From Shewanella glacialimarina (GTDB lineage Bacteria; Pseudomonadota; Gammaproteobacteria; Enterobacterales; Shewanellaceae), in assembly GCF_020511155.1 (NCBI RefSeq), contig NZ_CP041216.1, forward strand, positions 124,001-188,000: a DNA stretch of 64,000 nt. The letters run 5' to 3'. The notes under the pieces were generated by a model. The model was not told the DNA's origin and did no database searches. It was given only the letters and a program-made list of their open reading frames with translations. Every line of letters begins with the position of its first letter. The first letter of the stretch is position 1. Made by a program: the position numbers and the translations under genes. Positions 50,929 through 59,868 of the stretch are shown here, in pieces.

Positions 50929-51864
50929 ATGACGAACTTATCTACTACACATTATAAAATGTGGTTGTTTATTGCAGTGGGCTTGTTGTGCCTTACGCCG
51001 CTAATATCTTCTCCGGTAGCTTTACTGATGGGGTTTACATTAGCGAGTATCGGTTTGGTGCCGGACAGTATTGATTTAGGTAAGTGGACTAAAAAGCTAC
51101 TGGCGTATTCGATTGTTGGTTTAGGTTTTGGGATTAATTTACCTAAAGCGATTGACGCTAGCAGTCATAATCTTGGCCTCATTGTGGGTTCAATTTTTTT
51201 TACCTTGATTTTAGGTTACGGCCTCACACGATTAATGGGCTTAGACAATAAAACCGGGCATTTAATTAGCTGTGGTACAGCTATTTGTGGCGGCAGTGCT
51301 ATTGCTGCGGTCGCACCAGCGATTAATGCGAAGAATGATCAAATTGCTGTGTCGTTAGCCTGCGTATTTTTACTCAATTCAATCGCCTTGTTTGTGTTTC
51401 CAACGATTGGTCATGCGCTGCAATTGTCTCAATATGATTTTGGCGTATGGAGCGCCATTGCTATCCACGACACTTCGTCGGTTGTAGGCGCCGCGGCGGC
51501 CTATGGCGATGAAGCGTTAAAAATTGCCACTACAGTTAAGCTAGCTAGAGCACTATGGATTATTCCTATCGCATTATTAAGTGCTATTGCCTTTGGTGGT
51601 GATAAAAGCAAAATTACCATTCCATTTTTTATTCTGTTTTATTGTGTCGCCATTTTAGTTGCCTACTTTATTCCCCAGGGGCAACCGGTTTATAACCTAT
51701 TGTTTGCTGTGTCTAAACAAGTGTTAGTCTTGTGTTTGTTTTTAATTGGTGCAGCGATTACAGTCAAAAAAATGCGCGCTAATGGTCCTAAACCGTTACT
51801 GTTAGGCGTGTTGCTATGGTTTGCAATTGGCAGCAGTTCATTGTTTTATATTGTGACATTTTAG
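50929..51864 (+). CDS. YeiH-type putative sulfate exporter (UPF0324/PSE family)
   Basis: A 311-residue inner-membrane protein of the YeiH/PSE family with about nine to ten helices. Family segments include LVPDSIDLGKWTKKLLAYSIV, a Gly/Cys-rich SCGTAICGGSAIAAVAPAI and IAIHDTSSVVGAAAAYG. Transport of sulfate-derived anions is suggested for the family but not proven. It is divergent from the sigma-54 activator, with a 253-base shared region that contains the third palindromic motif. No clear ribosome site precedes the ATG. Confidence 0.87.
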   Translation: MTNLSTTHYKMWLFIAVGLLCLTPLISSPVALLMGFTLASIGLVPDSIDLGKWTKKLLAYSIVGLGFGINLPKAIDASSHNLGLIVGSIFFTLILGYGLTRLMGLDNKTGHLISCGTAICGGSAIAAVAPAINAKNDQIAVSLACVFLLNSIALFVFPTIGHALQLSQYDFGVWSAIAIHDTSSVVGAAAAYGDEALKIATTVKLARALWIIPIALLSAIAFGGDKSKITIPFFILFYCVAILVAYFIPQGQPVYNLLFAVSKQVLVLCLFLIGAAITVKKMRANGPKPLLLGVLLWFAIGSSSLFYIVTF

Positions 51865-52014
51865 GTATGAAAGCTTTAAAGTAATAATACTGAATTTGCC
51901 GTGCAGTTTTATGCACAAAAAGATGCTGAAATTGGTAAATAAAATCTATCACAAAGACGTGAATAACTTGAACGAGGGGATCAGCGGTAACAAAATCTTT
52001 TGAAGGCTTAACCG

Positions 52015-52197
52015 TTAGGCGTCGTGCTGTTTAATATCAGGTTTGCTTAATGCTAGCCAAATAAGACCACCGAATGCAATTAACTCGATTAATGCTCGTG
52101 TGAGTCCTGTTGTTTGTATGGAGGCAATAACGGCGATAATACATAAGGTAATAATCACAGCTGATTTAAGCCGACGTGATAGCCATAATTGTGTCAT
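52015..52197 (-). CDS. Small two-helix membrane protein
   Basis: A 60-residue protein with a basic N-terminus (MTQLWLSRRLK) and two membrane segments (about 12-28 and 33-50), ending KPDIKQHDA. A strong ribosome site GGAGGGG lies directly before the ATG on the minus strand, which argues that it is translated. No family is recognised. It stands alone between YeiH and the cupredoxin operon. Confidence 0.6.
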   Translation of the reverse strand: MTQLWLSRRLKSAVIITLCIIAVIASIQTTGLTRALIELIAFGGLIWLALSKPDIKQHDA

Positions 52198-52647
52198 TTC
52201 CCCTCCAATATAATGATAAAAGCGGATGATATTATCGAGGTAATGACTTTGTTGGCGCCAATATCAATTTTAACTATCTCATAACTGATTGGTTACCATT
52301 TTGTCGTGACTGGGCTAGCTGAGTTAAACATGCTACTAAATGATGTGCCAAATACCGAGCGTCACCTCGGGGTAATTGTGCCAGACGATAGCAGCACTGT
52401 AGATGTGGCCAGTTTTACTCGAATAGGCTTTTTAATGAATATTTGAGTTTAATGTTTACGCACTTAACACTTGTTTGCGGGAATTGATAAACCCAAACAG
52501 CGTAAATTATGTTATTAGTTATATTAGTAAGAAGTTGGTTATATTGATCATACTTAGTTACATAGTGAGCAGAGTAATATTATGCATTTATGCAAAGGGT
52601 TAAGCTAAACTTACTGCAAATGTGTCATCAACCAAGAAGAGATATAA
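52198..52647. other. Intergenic region before the cupredoxin operon
   Basis: 450 bases. A 38-codon open frame (52330-52446; MLLNDVPNTERHLGVIVPDD) is protein-like and stays open upstream to a stop at about 52279, but has no ribosome site and no known homologue; it may be a remnant. The promoter of the operon should be within about 100 bases of 52648. Confidence 0.35.
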
Positions 52648-53328
52648 ATGCTGAGTTTTCGATTACGGGTGCTGATATTGTTAACCTTTTTTACCTTATC
52701 TGTTGGCGCGTCAGCGACTATCTTAGATGTTGATGTGAGTGACCTTCAAGGTGCTTCAATCAGTGATGCTGTGGTGGAGTTGATCCCTGAACATAGTATG
52801 TCAGCATCAGCCATTAACAATCATGAAATGAAGCAGCAGAATCGAATATTCCAGCCTTTTGTACTGGCTGTTCAACAAGGCGATAAAGTCAATTTTCCTA
52901 ACTTTGATCGTACCCGGCACCATGTGTATTCATTTTCAGCCGCAAAACCGTTTGAATTAAAGTTATATGTCGGAAAAGCAGAAGAGCCAATCGAATTTGA
53001 ACAGCCGGGTATTGTGGCGATAGGCTGTAATATTCATGATTATATGCAGGCATTTATTTATGTCGCCCAAAGTCCACTTTACGATGTCAGCGATAATAAA
53101 GGTCGTGTGAGCTTTAATGATTTAACCCCAGGAACATATAACGTTAACGTATGGCACCCGTGGCAGAAAACTTCCGTGGCAGTAGCACCAATGGTATTAA
53201 CCGGCGAACCCCCAAAAACGCTTGAGCTACAGCTTGATATAGAACATCAGGACAAGCCAACATCACCCCCAGCAGGATTTGCTGCAACCAGTCAGTCAAC
53301 TCAAATTGAGTTAGCCAATGCGCAATAG
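52648..53328 (+). CDS. Cupredoxin-like periplasmic protein (methylamine-utilization type)
   Basis: A 226-residue secreted protein with a signal peptide ending near ASA23. The mature part has a plastocyanin-like fold: KVNFPNFDRTRHHVYSFS supplies an N-terminal His, and GCNIHDYMQAF supplies the Cys, His and Met ligands expected of a type 1 copper site. A carboxypeptidase-regulatory-like segment (GRVSFNDLTPGTYNVNVWHP) is typical of this family. It overlaps the next gene by 11 bases, so it starts a four-gene operon. The redox partner is unknown. Confidence 0.85.
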   Translation: MLSFRLRVLILLTFFTLSVGASATILDVDVSDLQGASISDAVVELIPEHSMSASAINNHEMKQQNRIFQPFVLAVQQGDKVNFPNFDRTRHHVYSFSAAKPFELKLYVGKAEEPIEFEQPGIVAIGCNIHDYMQAFIYVAQSPLYDVSDNKGRVSFNDLTPGTYNVNVWHPWQKTSVAVAPMVLTGEPPKTLELQLDIEHQDKPTSPPAGFAATSQSTQIELANAQ

Positions 53329-55615
53329 TTTTCGACATAGATTGATTTTGGTCTTTTTAGTGGTACTGACTGTAGTGCAACTGTTAACGGCAGTATTTGT
53401 GTTGAATGCGACTCAAAATGCCAGTCGGCAACAGCAAATACAGCGATTAAGTGTCGGTATTAACGTTTTTAGCGATATTTTGGCTAACCGCAGTGAGCAG
53501 TTGAATCAGAGTTTGTCATTACTGAGTGCTGACTTTGGCTTTAAACGTGCTGTTGCGACTAAAGAGCAAGAGACCATTTCTTCGGTTTTATCGAATCATG
53601 GTAAACGTATTAATGCTAATGCGGCCATATTACTTTCACCGCAGGGGCAGTTGCTATCGTCTAGTTTGACAGGTTTATCAGCCGACGATGTTGCTAGGTT
53701 ATTTACCAAGCATAAAAGTGAAGATAACGACTTTGTGATGTTAAATGTTAATCACGCTAACTATCAATTTGTGTTTCAGCCAGTAAAAGCGCCAACATTA
53801 ATTGCCTGGGTTGGTATGGGCTTTTTACTCGATGAAAATGTGGCTCAACAAGCTAAGGCGATGACAGGTATCGATGTGAGCTTTATTAACTCAACATCAA
53901 TACCTGTTGAAATTATTTCTACTTTAGCGCCAGAATTGATTCAACACTTAAGTGATATCCCATTCCGTTTTGCCGATGCTACCCTTCCCCCACAAGAGCA
54001 CTATCCTGATAACTATTTGTCCCAGGCTATTCAGTTAGATCCGCAAAGTGATGAGCAATGGGTCGTATTGCATCAGTCTAATCAGCGCTGGCAACTCAAT
54101 TATCAGCAACTGCGTAACAACATGCTGTTGATATTTGCATTCACTTCTTTATTGGCCTTTATTGTGGCCATGTGGGTCACCAATGGATTAACTAAACCGA
54201 TAGATGCTTTGGTTAATTTCGCAAAAAAAGTGGGCCAGGGTGAAAATCCTACTAAAATTTACGGCGCCCCTGCAGAATTGCAGGCTCTTGCAGATACCTT
54301 GTCCACAATGCGCAGTAATATTGAGCAACGTGAACAAGACTTTTTATATCAATCAGAACACGACCCCTTAACGGGTTTGTTTAATCGTTTTGCCGCCGAA
54401 AAACACATCAAACATAAAATTATTGGCTTAACTGGTACCTTGTTATTGATTGATATTAAGCATTTTAGGCAAGTGAATGACATTATTGGTTTTGCTAATG
54501 GTGATCAGCTGTTAGTCAGTTTTTCTGAACGGTTAAGCCGCTTGTCTATTGATGTATCCCTTGTTGCAAGGTTAGACGGCGATGCCTTTTTATTGTTGTT
54601 ACAACAACCGGCAAATAAAGCTGAGATTAGCCAGTATTTACATGGTGTGGTTATGCCATTTGATGTTGCAGGGTCAAAAATAACGTTATCAATTAGAACT
54701 GGCATTGTGCAGTTGAATGGCTTGTATCAACATATAGACACTCTCTTTAGACACCTTGAGATAGCCTTGAACCATGCCTGTGTTCAAGCCGATGATTCGT
54801 ATGTTTATCAAGAAGGTGATGATGATAAATATCAACGCGAGTTGTCATTGGTGCGGGATTTACCGCAAGCATTAATTCAAGGGCAATTGCATTTGGTATA
54901 TCAGCCTAAGGTGAATATTCAACTTAATACTTGTCATGCTGTTGAAGCATTAATTCGCTGGCAGCATCCAGATTTGGGCTTTGTTCCCCCAGATGAATTT
55001 ATCCTACTTGCCGAGAACTCAGGTAACATTTCGATTATTAGTGAATGGGTTATGGCTGAAGCTATCCGTCAGGCGCACATTTGGCATCAACAAGGGTTAG
55101 CTATTTCTGTGGCGATTAATTTATCTGCACATGACTTAATGGATGAGTCATTGCCAGCTCGATTAGCGCAGCAGTTACATGATGTTAATTTACCTATTAA
55201 CGCGATAGCTATTGAAGTTACCGAAGGTGCGGTAATGACAGACACAGAAACCACCATTAAGGTGCTTAGCCAATTTAAACAACACGGCTTTCATATTGCG
55301 ATTGATGATTTTGGGACGGGTCACTCGTCATTAGCTTATTTGAAAATGTTACCCGTTAATGAAGTGAAAATAGATCGCAGTTTTATCAAAGACATTCATC
55401 ATAACGCGACTGACCATATGATAGTTGAAACCAGCATTAAATTGATTAAAGGCCTGGCTTTGTCTGTGGTCGCCGAAGGTGTTGAAACCCCATTAGGGAT
55501 TGATATTTTAAAGCAAATGGACTGTGATATTATCCAAGGCTATGTGTTTTCTAAGCCCGTCAAAGCTGCCGAGTTGCAGGTTTGGGTGAGTGAATTTAAT
55601 CGCACGACAGCTTAA
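53318..55615 (+). CDS. Membrane c-di-GMP phosphodiesterase (EAL) with degenerate GGDEF
   Basis: A 765-residue sensor protein. Two membrane helices (about 8-30 and 270-290) flank a periplasmic domain of about 235 residues, followed by a HAMP-like linker, a GGDEF domain and an EAL domain. The GGDEF site reads LDGDAF (420-424), so cyclase activity should be lost. The EAL site is intact: EAL at 543-545, DDFGTG at 663-668 and EGVET near 712, so c-di-GMP breakdown is expected. The periplasmic domain could read the copper or hemoglobin partner products of the operon; this is inference. Confidence 0.9.
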   Translation: MRNSFRHRLILVFLVVLTVVQLLTAVFVLNATQNASRQQQIQRLSVGINVFSDILANRSEQLNQSLSLLSADFGFKRAVATKEQETISSVLSNHGKRINANAAILLSPQGQLLSSSLTGLSADDVARLFTKHKSEDNDFVMLNVNHANYQFVFQPVKAPTLIAWVGMGFLLDENVAQQAKAMTGIDVSFINSTSIPVEIISTLAPELIQHLSDIPFRFADATLPPQEHYPDNYLSQAIQLDPQSDEQWVVLHQSNQRWQLNYQQLRNNMLLIFAFTSLLAFIVAMWVTNGLTKPIDALVNFAKKVGQGENPTKIYGAPAELQALADTLSTMRSNIEQREQDFLYQSEHDPLTGLFNRFAAEKHIKHKIIGLTGTLLLIDIKHFRQVNDIIGFANGDQLLVSFSERLSRLSIDVSLVARLDGDAFLLLLQQPANKAEISQYLHGVVMPFDVAGSKITLSIRTGIVQLNGLYQHIDTLFRHLEIALNHACVQADDSYVYQEGDDDKYQRELSLVRDLPQALIQGQLHLVYQPKVNIQLNTCHAVEALIRWQHPDLGFVPPDEFILLAENSGNISIISEWVMAEAIRQAHIWHQQGLAISVAINLSAHDLMDESLPARLAQQLHDVNLPINAIAIEVTEGAVMTDTETTIKVLSQFKQHGFHIAIDDFGTGHSSLAYLKMLPVNEVKIDRSFIKDIHHNATDHMIVETSIKLIKGLALSVVAEGVETPLGIDILKQMDCDIIQGYVFSKPVKAAELQVWVSEFNRTTA

Positions 55616-55638
55616 CTCTAATAGCGTGGGAATTTAAC

Positions 55639-56490
55639 ATGCAACGTATTTTACAGGCCATATCTGCCGCAACTTTATCTATCTGTGTGATTTTTATCCC
55701 CAATAGTTATGCTGAATCGAGCAGAATTATTGCCACGGGTGGCGCCAGTGAAATTGAGGGATCAGCTGGTGGCGGTATTGTTCCCTGGGCAGTGATTAAC
55801 GGTTATGGCAGTAGTGGTGAGTGGGCGGCAACCGCAATGGCTACTAAGGTTGCAGTTGATGACTTTACCCTTAATGTCGTGGGCGCATCCGTTAGTTATG
55901 ATAATCAATTTGAACTTAGCATAGCCAAACAAACATTTAGTTTAGATTCATTAGGTGGTGAACTTGGACAAGATATTTTAGGGATAAAATATAAACTTAC
56001 AGGCGAGTTACTTTATAGTTCCATGCCACAAATCAGTGTGGGTATGCAGTATAAAAAAGTTGACGATTTTGGTTTGCCCAGCGCGGTAGGCGCGCAAGAT
56101 GATTCAGGTTTAGATATTTATTTAGCCTCTAGCAAGGTGATTTTAGATGCGATAGCGGGTCGTAATTTATTACTTAATGCTACGGTGCGAGCCACTAAGG
56201 CGAATCAAATTGGTTTACTTGGTTTTGGTAGTGTGAATTCAAATGACTATCAGTTGATGTTAGAGGGCTCAGTAGCTGTTTTATTACGCGATGATCTTGC
56301 CCTAGGTTACGAGTATCGTCAGAAACCCAATCAGTTGGATTTTGCTAAAGAAGACGACTGGCAAGATATTTTTTTAGCATGGTTTGTGAATAAATATTTT
56401 TCAGTAACAGCCGCTTATGCCGATTTAGGTGATATTGCGGGTTTTGAGCAACAAAAAGGCTGGTATCTCTCAGTTGAGGGGGCGTTATGA
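55639..56490 (+). CDS. DUF3034-family outer-membrane-type protein
   Basis: A 283-residue secreted protein with a signal peptide cleaved near SYA25. The rest is beta-rich with alternating strands (FELSIAKQTFSL, LLLNATVRATK, YQLMLEGSVAVLL, LALGYEYRQKPN) and ends in a strand plus WYLSVEGAL, as expected for an outer-membrane barrel. It belongs to the uncharacterised DUF3034 family. It follows the EAL gene by 23 bases and overlaps the hemoglobin gene by four. Confidence 0.8.
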   Translation: MQRILQAISAATLSICVIFIPNSYAESSRIIATGGASEIEGSAGGGIVPWAVINGYGSSGEWAATAMATKVAVDDFTLNVVGASVSYDNQFELSIAKQTFSLDSLGGELGQDILGIKYKLTGELLYSSMPQISVGMQYKKVDDFGLPSAVGAQDDSGLDIYLASSKVILDAIAGRNLLLNATVRATKANQIGLLGFGSVNSNDYQLMLEGSVAVLLRDDLALGYEYRQKPNQLDFAKEDDWQDIFLAWFVNKYFSVTAAYADLGDIAGFEQQKGWYLSVEGAL

Positions 56491-56921
56491 GACACATTGG
56501 TATTATGCTAATTAGCAGTGTTTTGTTAGTGATATGTTTAGGCTGTTCTATTACTAAACCATCTACAAACCTGCTTTACCAACGCCTTGGCGGTTATCAT
56601 GGTCTTGAGTTAATTGCCGATGATTTTTTAAAGCTAATTTCACAAGATGAACGTATAGTTGATCACTTTCGTGAAACGGATATTAGTGTTTTCAAGCAAA
56701 GATTAGTCGAACATTTATGTGTTGTGTCCGGGGGCGGGTGTGACTACCAAGGCGAGAGCATGTTTAATGCGCATCAGGGGTTGAACATTAGCCAGGCTGA
56801 CTTTGACGCTGTTGTCGGCCATTTAACCAAAGCAATGCAGCAGAACGATATTCCGATACAAACCCGCAATGCTTTACTCGCTAAGCTTGCCCCCATGTAT
56901 GGGGACATTACTTACCATTAA
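56487..56921 (+). CDS. Lipoprotein group 1 truncated hemoglobin
   Basis: A 144-residue protein with a lipobox CLGC (Cys20) and then a group 1 truncated-globin fold (YQRLGGYHGLELIADDFL, MFNAHQGLNISQADFDAVV). The His of AHQG is the likely heme-iron (proximal F8) ligand; the FRETDI segment precedes the E helix. Truncated hemoglobins are usually cytoplasmic, so a lipid-anchored extracytoplasmic form is unusual. It overlaps DUF3034 by ATGA and ends the operon. O2, NO or redox chemistry is possible but unproven. Confidence 0.85.
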   Translation: MRHIGIMLISSVLLVICLGCSITKPSTNLLYQRLGGYHGLELIADDFLKLISQDERIVDHFRETDISVFKQRLVEHLCVVSGGGCDYQGESMFNAHQGLNISQADFDAVVGHLTKAMQQNDIPIQTRNALLAKLAPMYGDITYH

Positions 56922-56943
56922 TATGGTGTATTGATATCAAGAA

Positions 56944-58137
56944 TTAATAAAATGGTGCAGGGTCCACATCTAGTGCGCTTGGGGAGATACCGCGTTCAAT
57001 GTTAATGTCAGCTTTTAGCAAATCCACCATAGTGACATCGGTATAGCGTTTGTGTTTTAACGAGTAGAAACATTTCACTATAGGGTGTAATGCATCACGG
57101 TTTTTAGCTTCCCAGACAATACCGACACGTTCATCTGACAGTTGTACCAGTGATCCCACAGGATAAACTCCAATACAGCGGATAAACTCGTAAACCAATG
57201 ATTGATCTAAGTGGAACGGCGTTAAGCTGATTAAGATTTTAAATGCAGCAGCCGGGCTCATGGCTTCTTTGTAACAACGTGCTGCAGTTAGCGCGTCAAA
57301 AATATCGACAATACAACTCATTCGCCCATGTATTGGAAGTTCATCCCCTTTCAAACCTTTCGGGTAGCCTCGGCCATCTAGCTTTTCGTGATGCATTAAG
57401 CATACATCTTTACTGATCTGCGACAAACCCTTGGTGTCTTCCATAATTTCAACCGCATAAACTTGATGCAGTTTCATATGTTCAAACTCTTCCGGTGTTA
57501 GTTTTCCGGGTTTATGCAAAATTTTATTATCGACTTTTACCTTGCCAATATCATGCAAAATACCACCAACAGCCATTTGGCGAAGGGTGTCGATATCTAG
57601 TTTGAGGTGTTTACCGAAAGTCACTAATAGAAATGCGACATTGATTGAGTGTTCCAGCAAATAAGCATCTTTGGTGCGCAGCGCTGAAATACATTTAAAG
57701 GCGTCAGCATCATCCATCACAGATTCAATCATTTTATCGGCAACGGCTTCAAAAGGACCAACCTCAACGGCTTTACCTTCAAAGGTTTCAGATAATACTT
57801 TTTTGATTAACCCTTTCGCTTCATTGAGAAGTTTTTTTGCGTGAACTTGTTGAGCATCACGGCTAATAGTGGCTTTTCTTGCCAGTGGTTTACCAGGCAC
57901 TTGCTGTGGAGGCACTTTTTTTAGACCGCAACTGTCTGATGAGCGGTCAATATCTACCCATACAAATTTAATATTGCTTTTAGCTAATTTTGTAATAGCG
58001 TCACGGCTTTTTATTTGGCCGGCATTGGCAATTTCTACAGTGCTGTTGTTATGATCGATAGCAGTCACAAACATACCGAGGTTTAGTTTGGCGACTGGAA
58101 TTTTTACAGTGTTTGACGATTCTGTTGAATCACTCAT
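56944..58137 (-). CDS. HD-GYP cyclic-di-GMP phosphodiesterase (DUF3391)
   Basis: A 397-residue cytoplasmic protein with an N-terminal DUF3391 region and an HD-GYP domain. The HD metal pair is GGILHDIGKVKVDNKIL, with a further motif HHEKLDGRGYPKGLKGDELP, in which GYP is intact. HD-GYP enzymes cut c-di-GMP to pGpG or GMP. It ends 22 bases from the convergent hemoglobin gene. Confidence 0.92.
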   Translation of the reverse strand: MSDSTESSNTVKIPVAKLNLGMFVTAIDHNNSTVEIANAGQIKSRDAITKLAKSNIKFVWVDIDRSSDSCGLKKVPPQQVPGKPLARKATISRDAQQVHAKKLLNEAKGLIKKVLSETFEGKAVEVGPFEAVADKMIESVMDDADAFKCISALRTKDAYLLEHSINVAFLLVTFGKHLKLDIDTLRQMAVGGILHDIGKVKVDNKILHKPGKLTPEEFEHMKLHQVYAVEIMEDTKGLSQISKDVCLMHHEKLDGRGYPKGLKGDELPIHGRMSCIVDIFDALTAARCYKEAMSPAAAFKILISLTPFHLDQSLVYEFIRCIGVYPVGSLVQLSDERVGIVWEAKNRDALHPIVKCFYSLKHKRYTDVTMVDLLKADINIERGISPSALDVDPAPFY

Positions 58138-58405
58138 TTGACAAGCGCCCTCAAGGTCAAAAATGCACTTAACAATTTATATTATAGTTAAAGTGATATT
58201 GGCCTGCTTAATATTGAGCCTTCCTTGGGGTCAATGTTCAAAACCTTAAAGATTTACGTTATAGCATGCGCAATAGTTTACACCATCATTCTGCAATATT
58301 AGCATATTAATTAATTATAGATCACAGCGTGTAGAGTTGACGATTGACACTGAATCTTTGGTTGATTAACTTTATCTAAATTATCAGCATAAATAGGAGT
58401 CGATA

Positions 58406-59764
58406 TTGTCTGGTCACTTTTTTAGTTCACAATTTAATGACTTAAAGCAAAAACTTGCCCAAGTTATGCAGGCGCCTAATATGATGCCGATTGTACAACT
58501 ATCTGTAGAGGCACCAGCGGTTCCGCTATTATCTTGGTTGAGTGCACAAACTCAGTATCCACGTATTTATTGGCATGGCCGCGACAAGGCTGAAGAAGTT
58601 GCCGCTATTGGGATGTGTAAACAATTCTATTATCAAGACCAAGTGGATGATCATCAACTATCCGCAGACTACCAGGCGCAGCGGAGTAAGGACGCAAGCC
58701 AAGACTTACGTTACTACGGTGGGGTAGCATTTGACCGTACGGTTGACTGCTGGGCTGACTTTGGACGGGTTCGGTTTGTTCTGCCTCGTATAGAATTAAG
58801 ACGAAGTGGTCATAAAATAAAAATCTTACTTAATTTAAACTTCGATGGCCAAGATCGAGAGTTAGAGTGCCAAAAAGCGCTTGATTTAATCTCTAAAATA
58901 GAGAGGCCTAAACCGCTTTCTCCGCCGAATAAAACACAACTAATGAGTCGCAGTGACTTACCGAATCAAGAGCGGTGGCGCGAGTTAGTTGAGCAAGTGA
59001 CTCAAGATAATTTTAATCAAACTACCCCTAAAGTTGTGCTGTCGCGACAAACACAAATTGATATTGCCGAGTCACTTGACCCCTGGACTATACTGGCTTG
59101 CTGGCAGGGGCGTAATCCTAATAGCTTCCAGTTTGGGTTTCAATTTAGTCCTGAACGGACATTTATATCATGTTCACCAGAACGGTTATATTTACGTCGC
59201 CAAAATGAGTTATTTACAGAAGCCCTAGCAGGCACAACGACCCGAGGTTTAAATCAGGAAGAAGATGACTTTTTAGCGCAGCAGTTATTAGACGATGCTA
59301 AAAACAGTCATGAAAACCAGCTGGTTAGGCAGCATATCGTGGGTGAATTAAAACCACTTAGTCAGTATGTTGGCGCTGACGAGCAAGCTAAAATATTTAA
59401 ATTAACCCATATTCAGCATTTACACCGCGCAATTCGAGCAGAGTTAAAAGCTGGGGTGAATGATTTTGACCTATTACGCGCGCTGCACCCAACTCCAGCA
59501 GTAGGAGGGTTGCCTCGCCACAGTGCACTGAACTTTATTCGTCAGCGTGAAGGTTATACCCGCGGTTGGTATGCCGGGGCTTGTGGCTATTTTAATCATT
59601 ATGAATCTGAGTTTTCAGTCGCTATTCGCAGTGCATTGATTGAGCCTCGTCGAATTACCTTATTTGCTGGCGCGGGCATAGTCGCAGGGTCCGACCCTGA
59701 TGCAGAATGGCAAGAATTAGAGAATAAACTGGAGACGGTTTTATCGATATTAATCGATTTTTAA
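58406..59764 (+). CDS. menF: Isochorismate synthase MenF
   Basis: MenF converts chorismate to isochorismate, the first step of menaquinone synthesis. The 452-residue chorismate-binding enzyme has the family segments SPERLYLRRQNELFTEALAG, HPTPAVGGLPR and FAGAGIVAGSDPDAEW, with the acidic metal-binding residues retained. The start is TTG at 58406 with AGGAG upstream. Genes for the later men steps are outside the window or elsewhere. A bidirectional terminator follows. Confidence 0.93.
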   Translation: MSGHFFSSQFNDLKQKLAQVMQAPNMMPIVQLSVEAPAVPLLSWLSAQTQYPRIYWHGRDKAEEVAAIGMCKQFYYQDQVDDHQLSADYQAQRSKDASQDLRYYGGVAFDRTVDCWADFGRVRFVLPRIELRRSGHKIKILLNLNFDGQDRELECQKALDLISKIERPKPLSPPNKTQLMSRSDLPNQERWRELVEQVTQDNFNQTTPKVVLSRQTQIDIAESLDPWTILACWQGRNPNSFQFGFQFSPERTFISCSPERLYLRRQNELFTEALAGTTTRGLNQEEDDFLAQQLLDDAKNSHENQLVRQHIVGELKPLSQYVGADEQAKIFKLTHIQHLHRAIRAELKAGVNDFDLLRALHPTPAVGGLPRHSALNFIRQREGYTRGWYAGACGYFNHYESEFSVAIRSALIEPRRITLFAGAGIVAGSDPDAEWQELENKLETVLSILIDF

Positions 59765-59812
59765 TGGCTGTTTGAACGCGAGCGGATCACCCATTGATTT
59801 GCTGGCATCCAA

Positions 59813-59848
59813 TAAAAAACGCATCTTACACAGATGCGCTTTTTATTA
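59813..59848. terminator. Bidirectional terminator between menF and the AbgT transporter
   Basis: AAAAAACGCATCT / AGATGCGCTTTTTATT stem-loop serving both convergent genes. Confidence 0.85.
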
Positions 59849-59868
59849 TTGTGCCATGCTGTTATTTA

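Noticed and set aside
52330..52446. 38-codon open frame upstream of the cupredoxin gene.
   Set aside because: Coding-like composition but no ribosome site or known homologue; not enough to call a gene.
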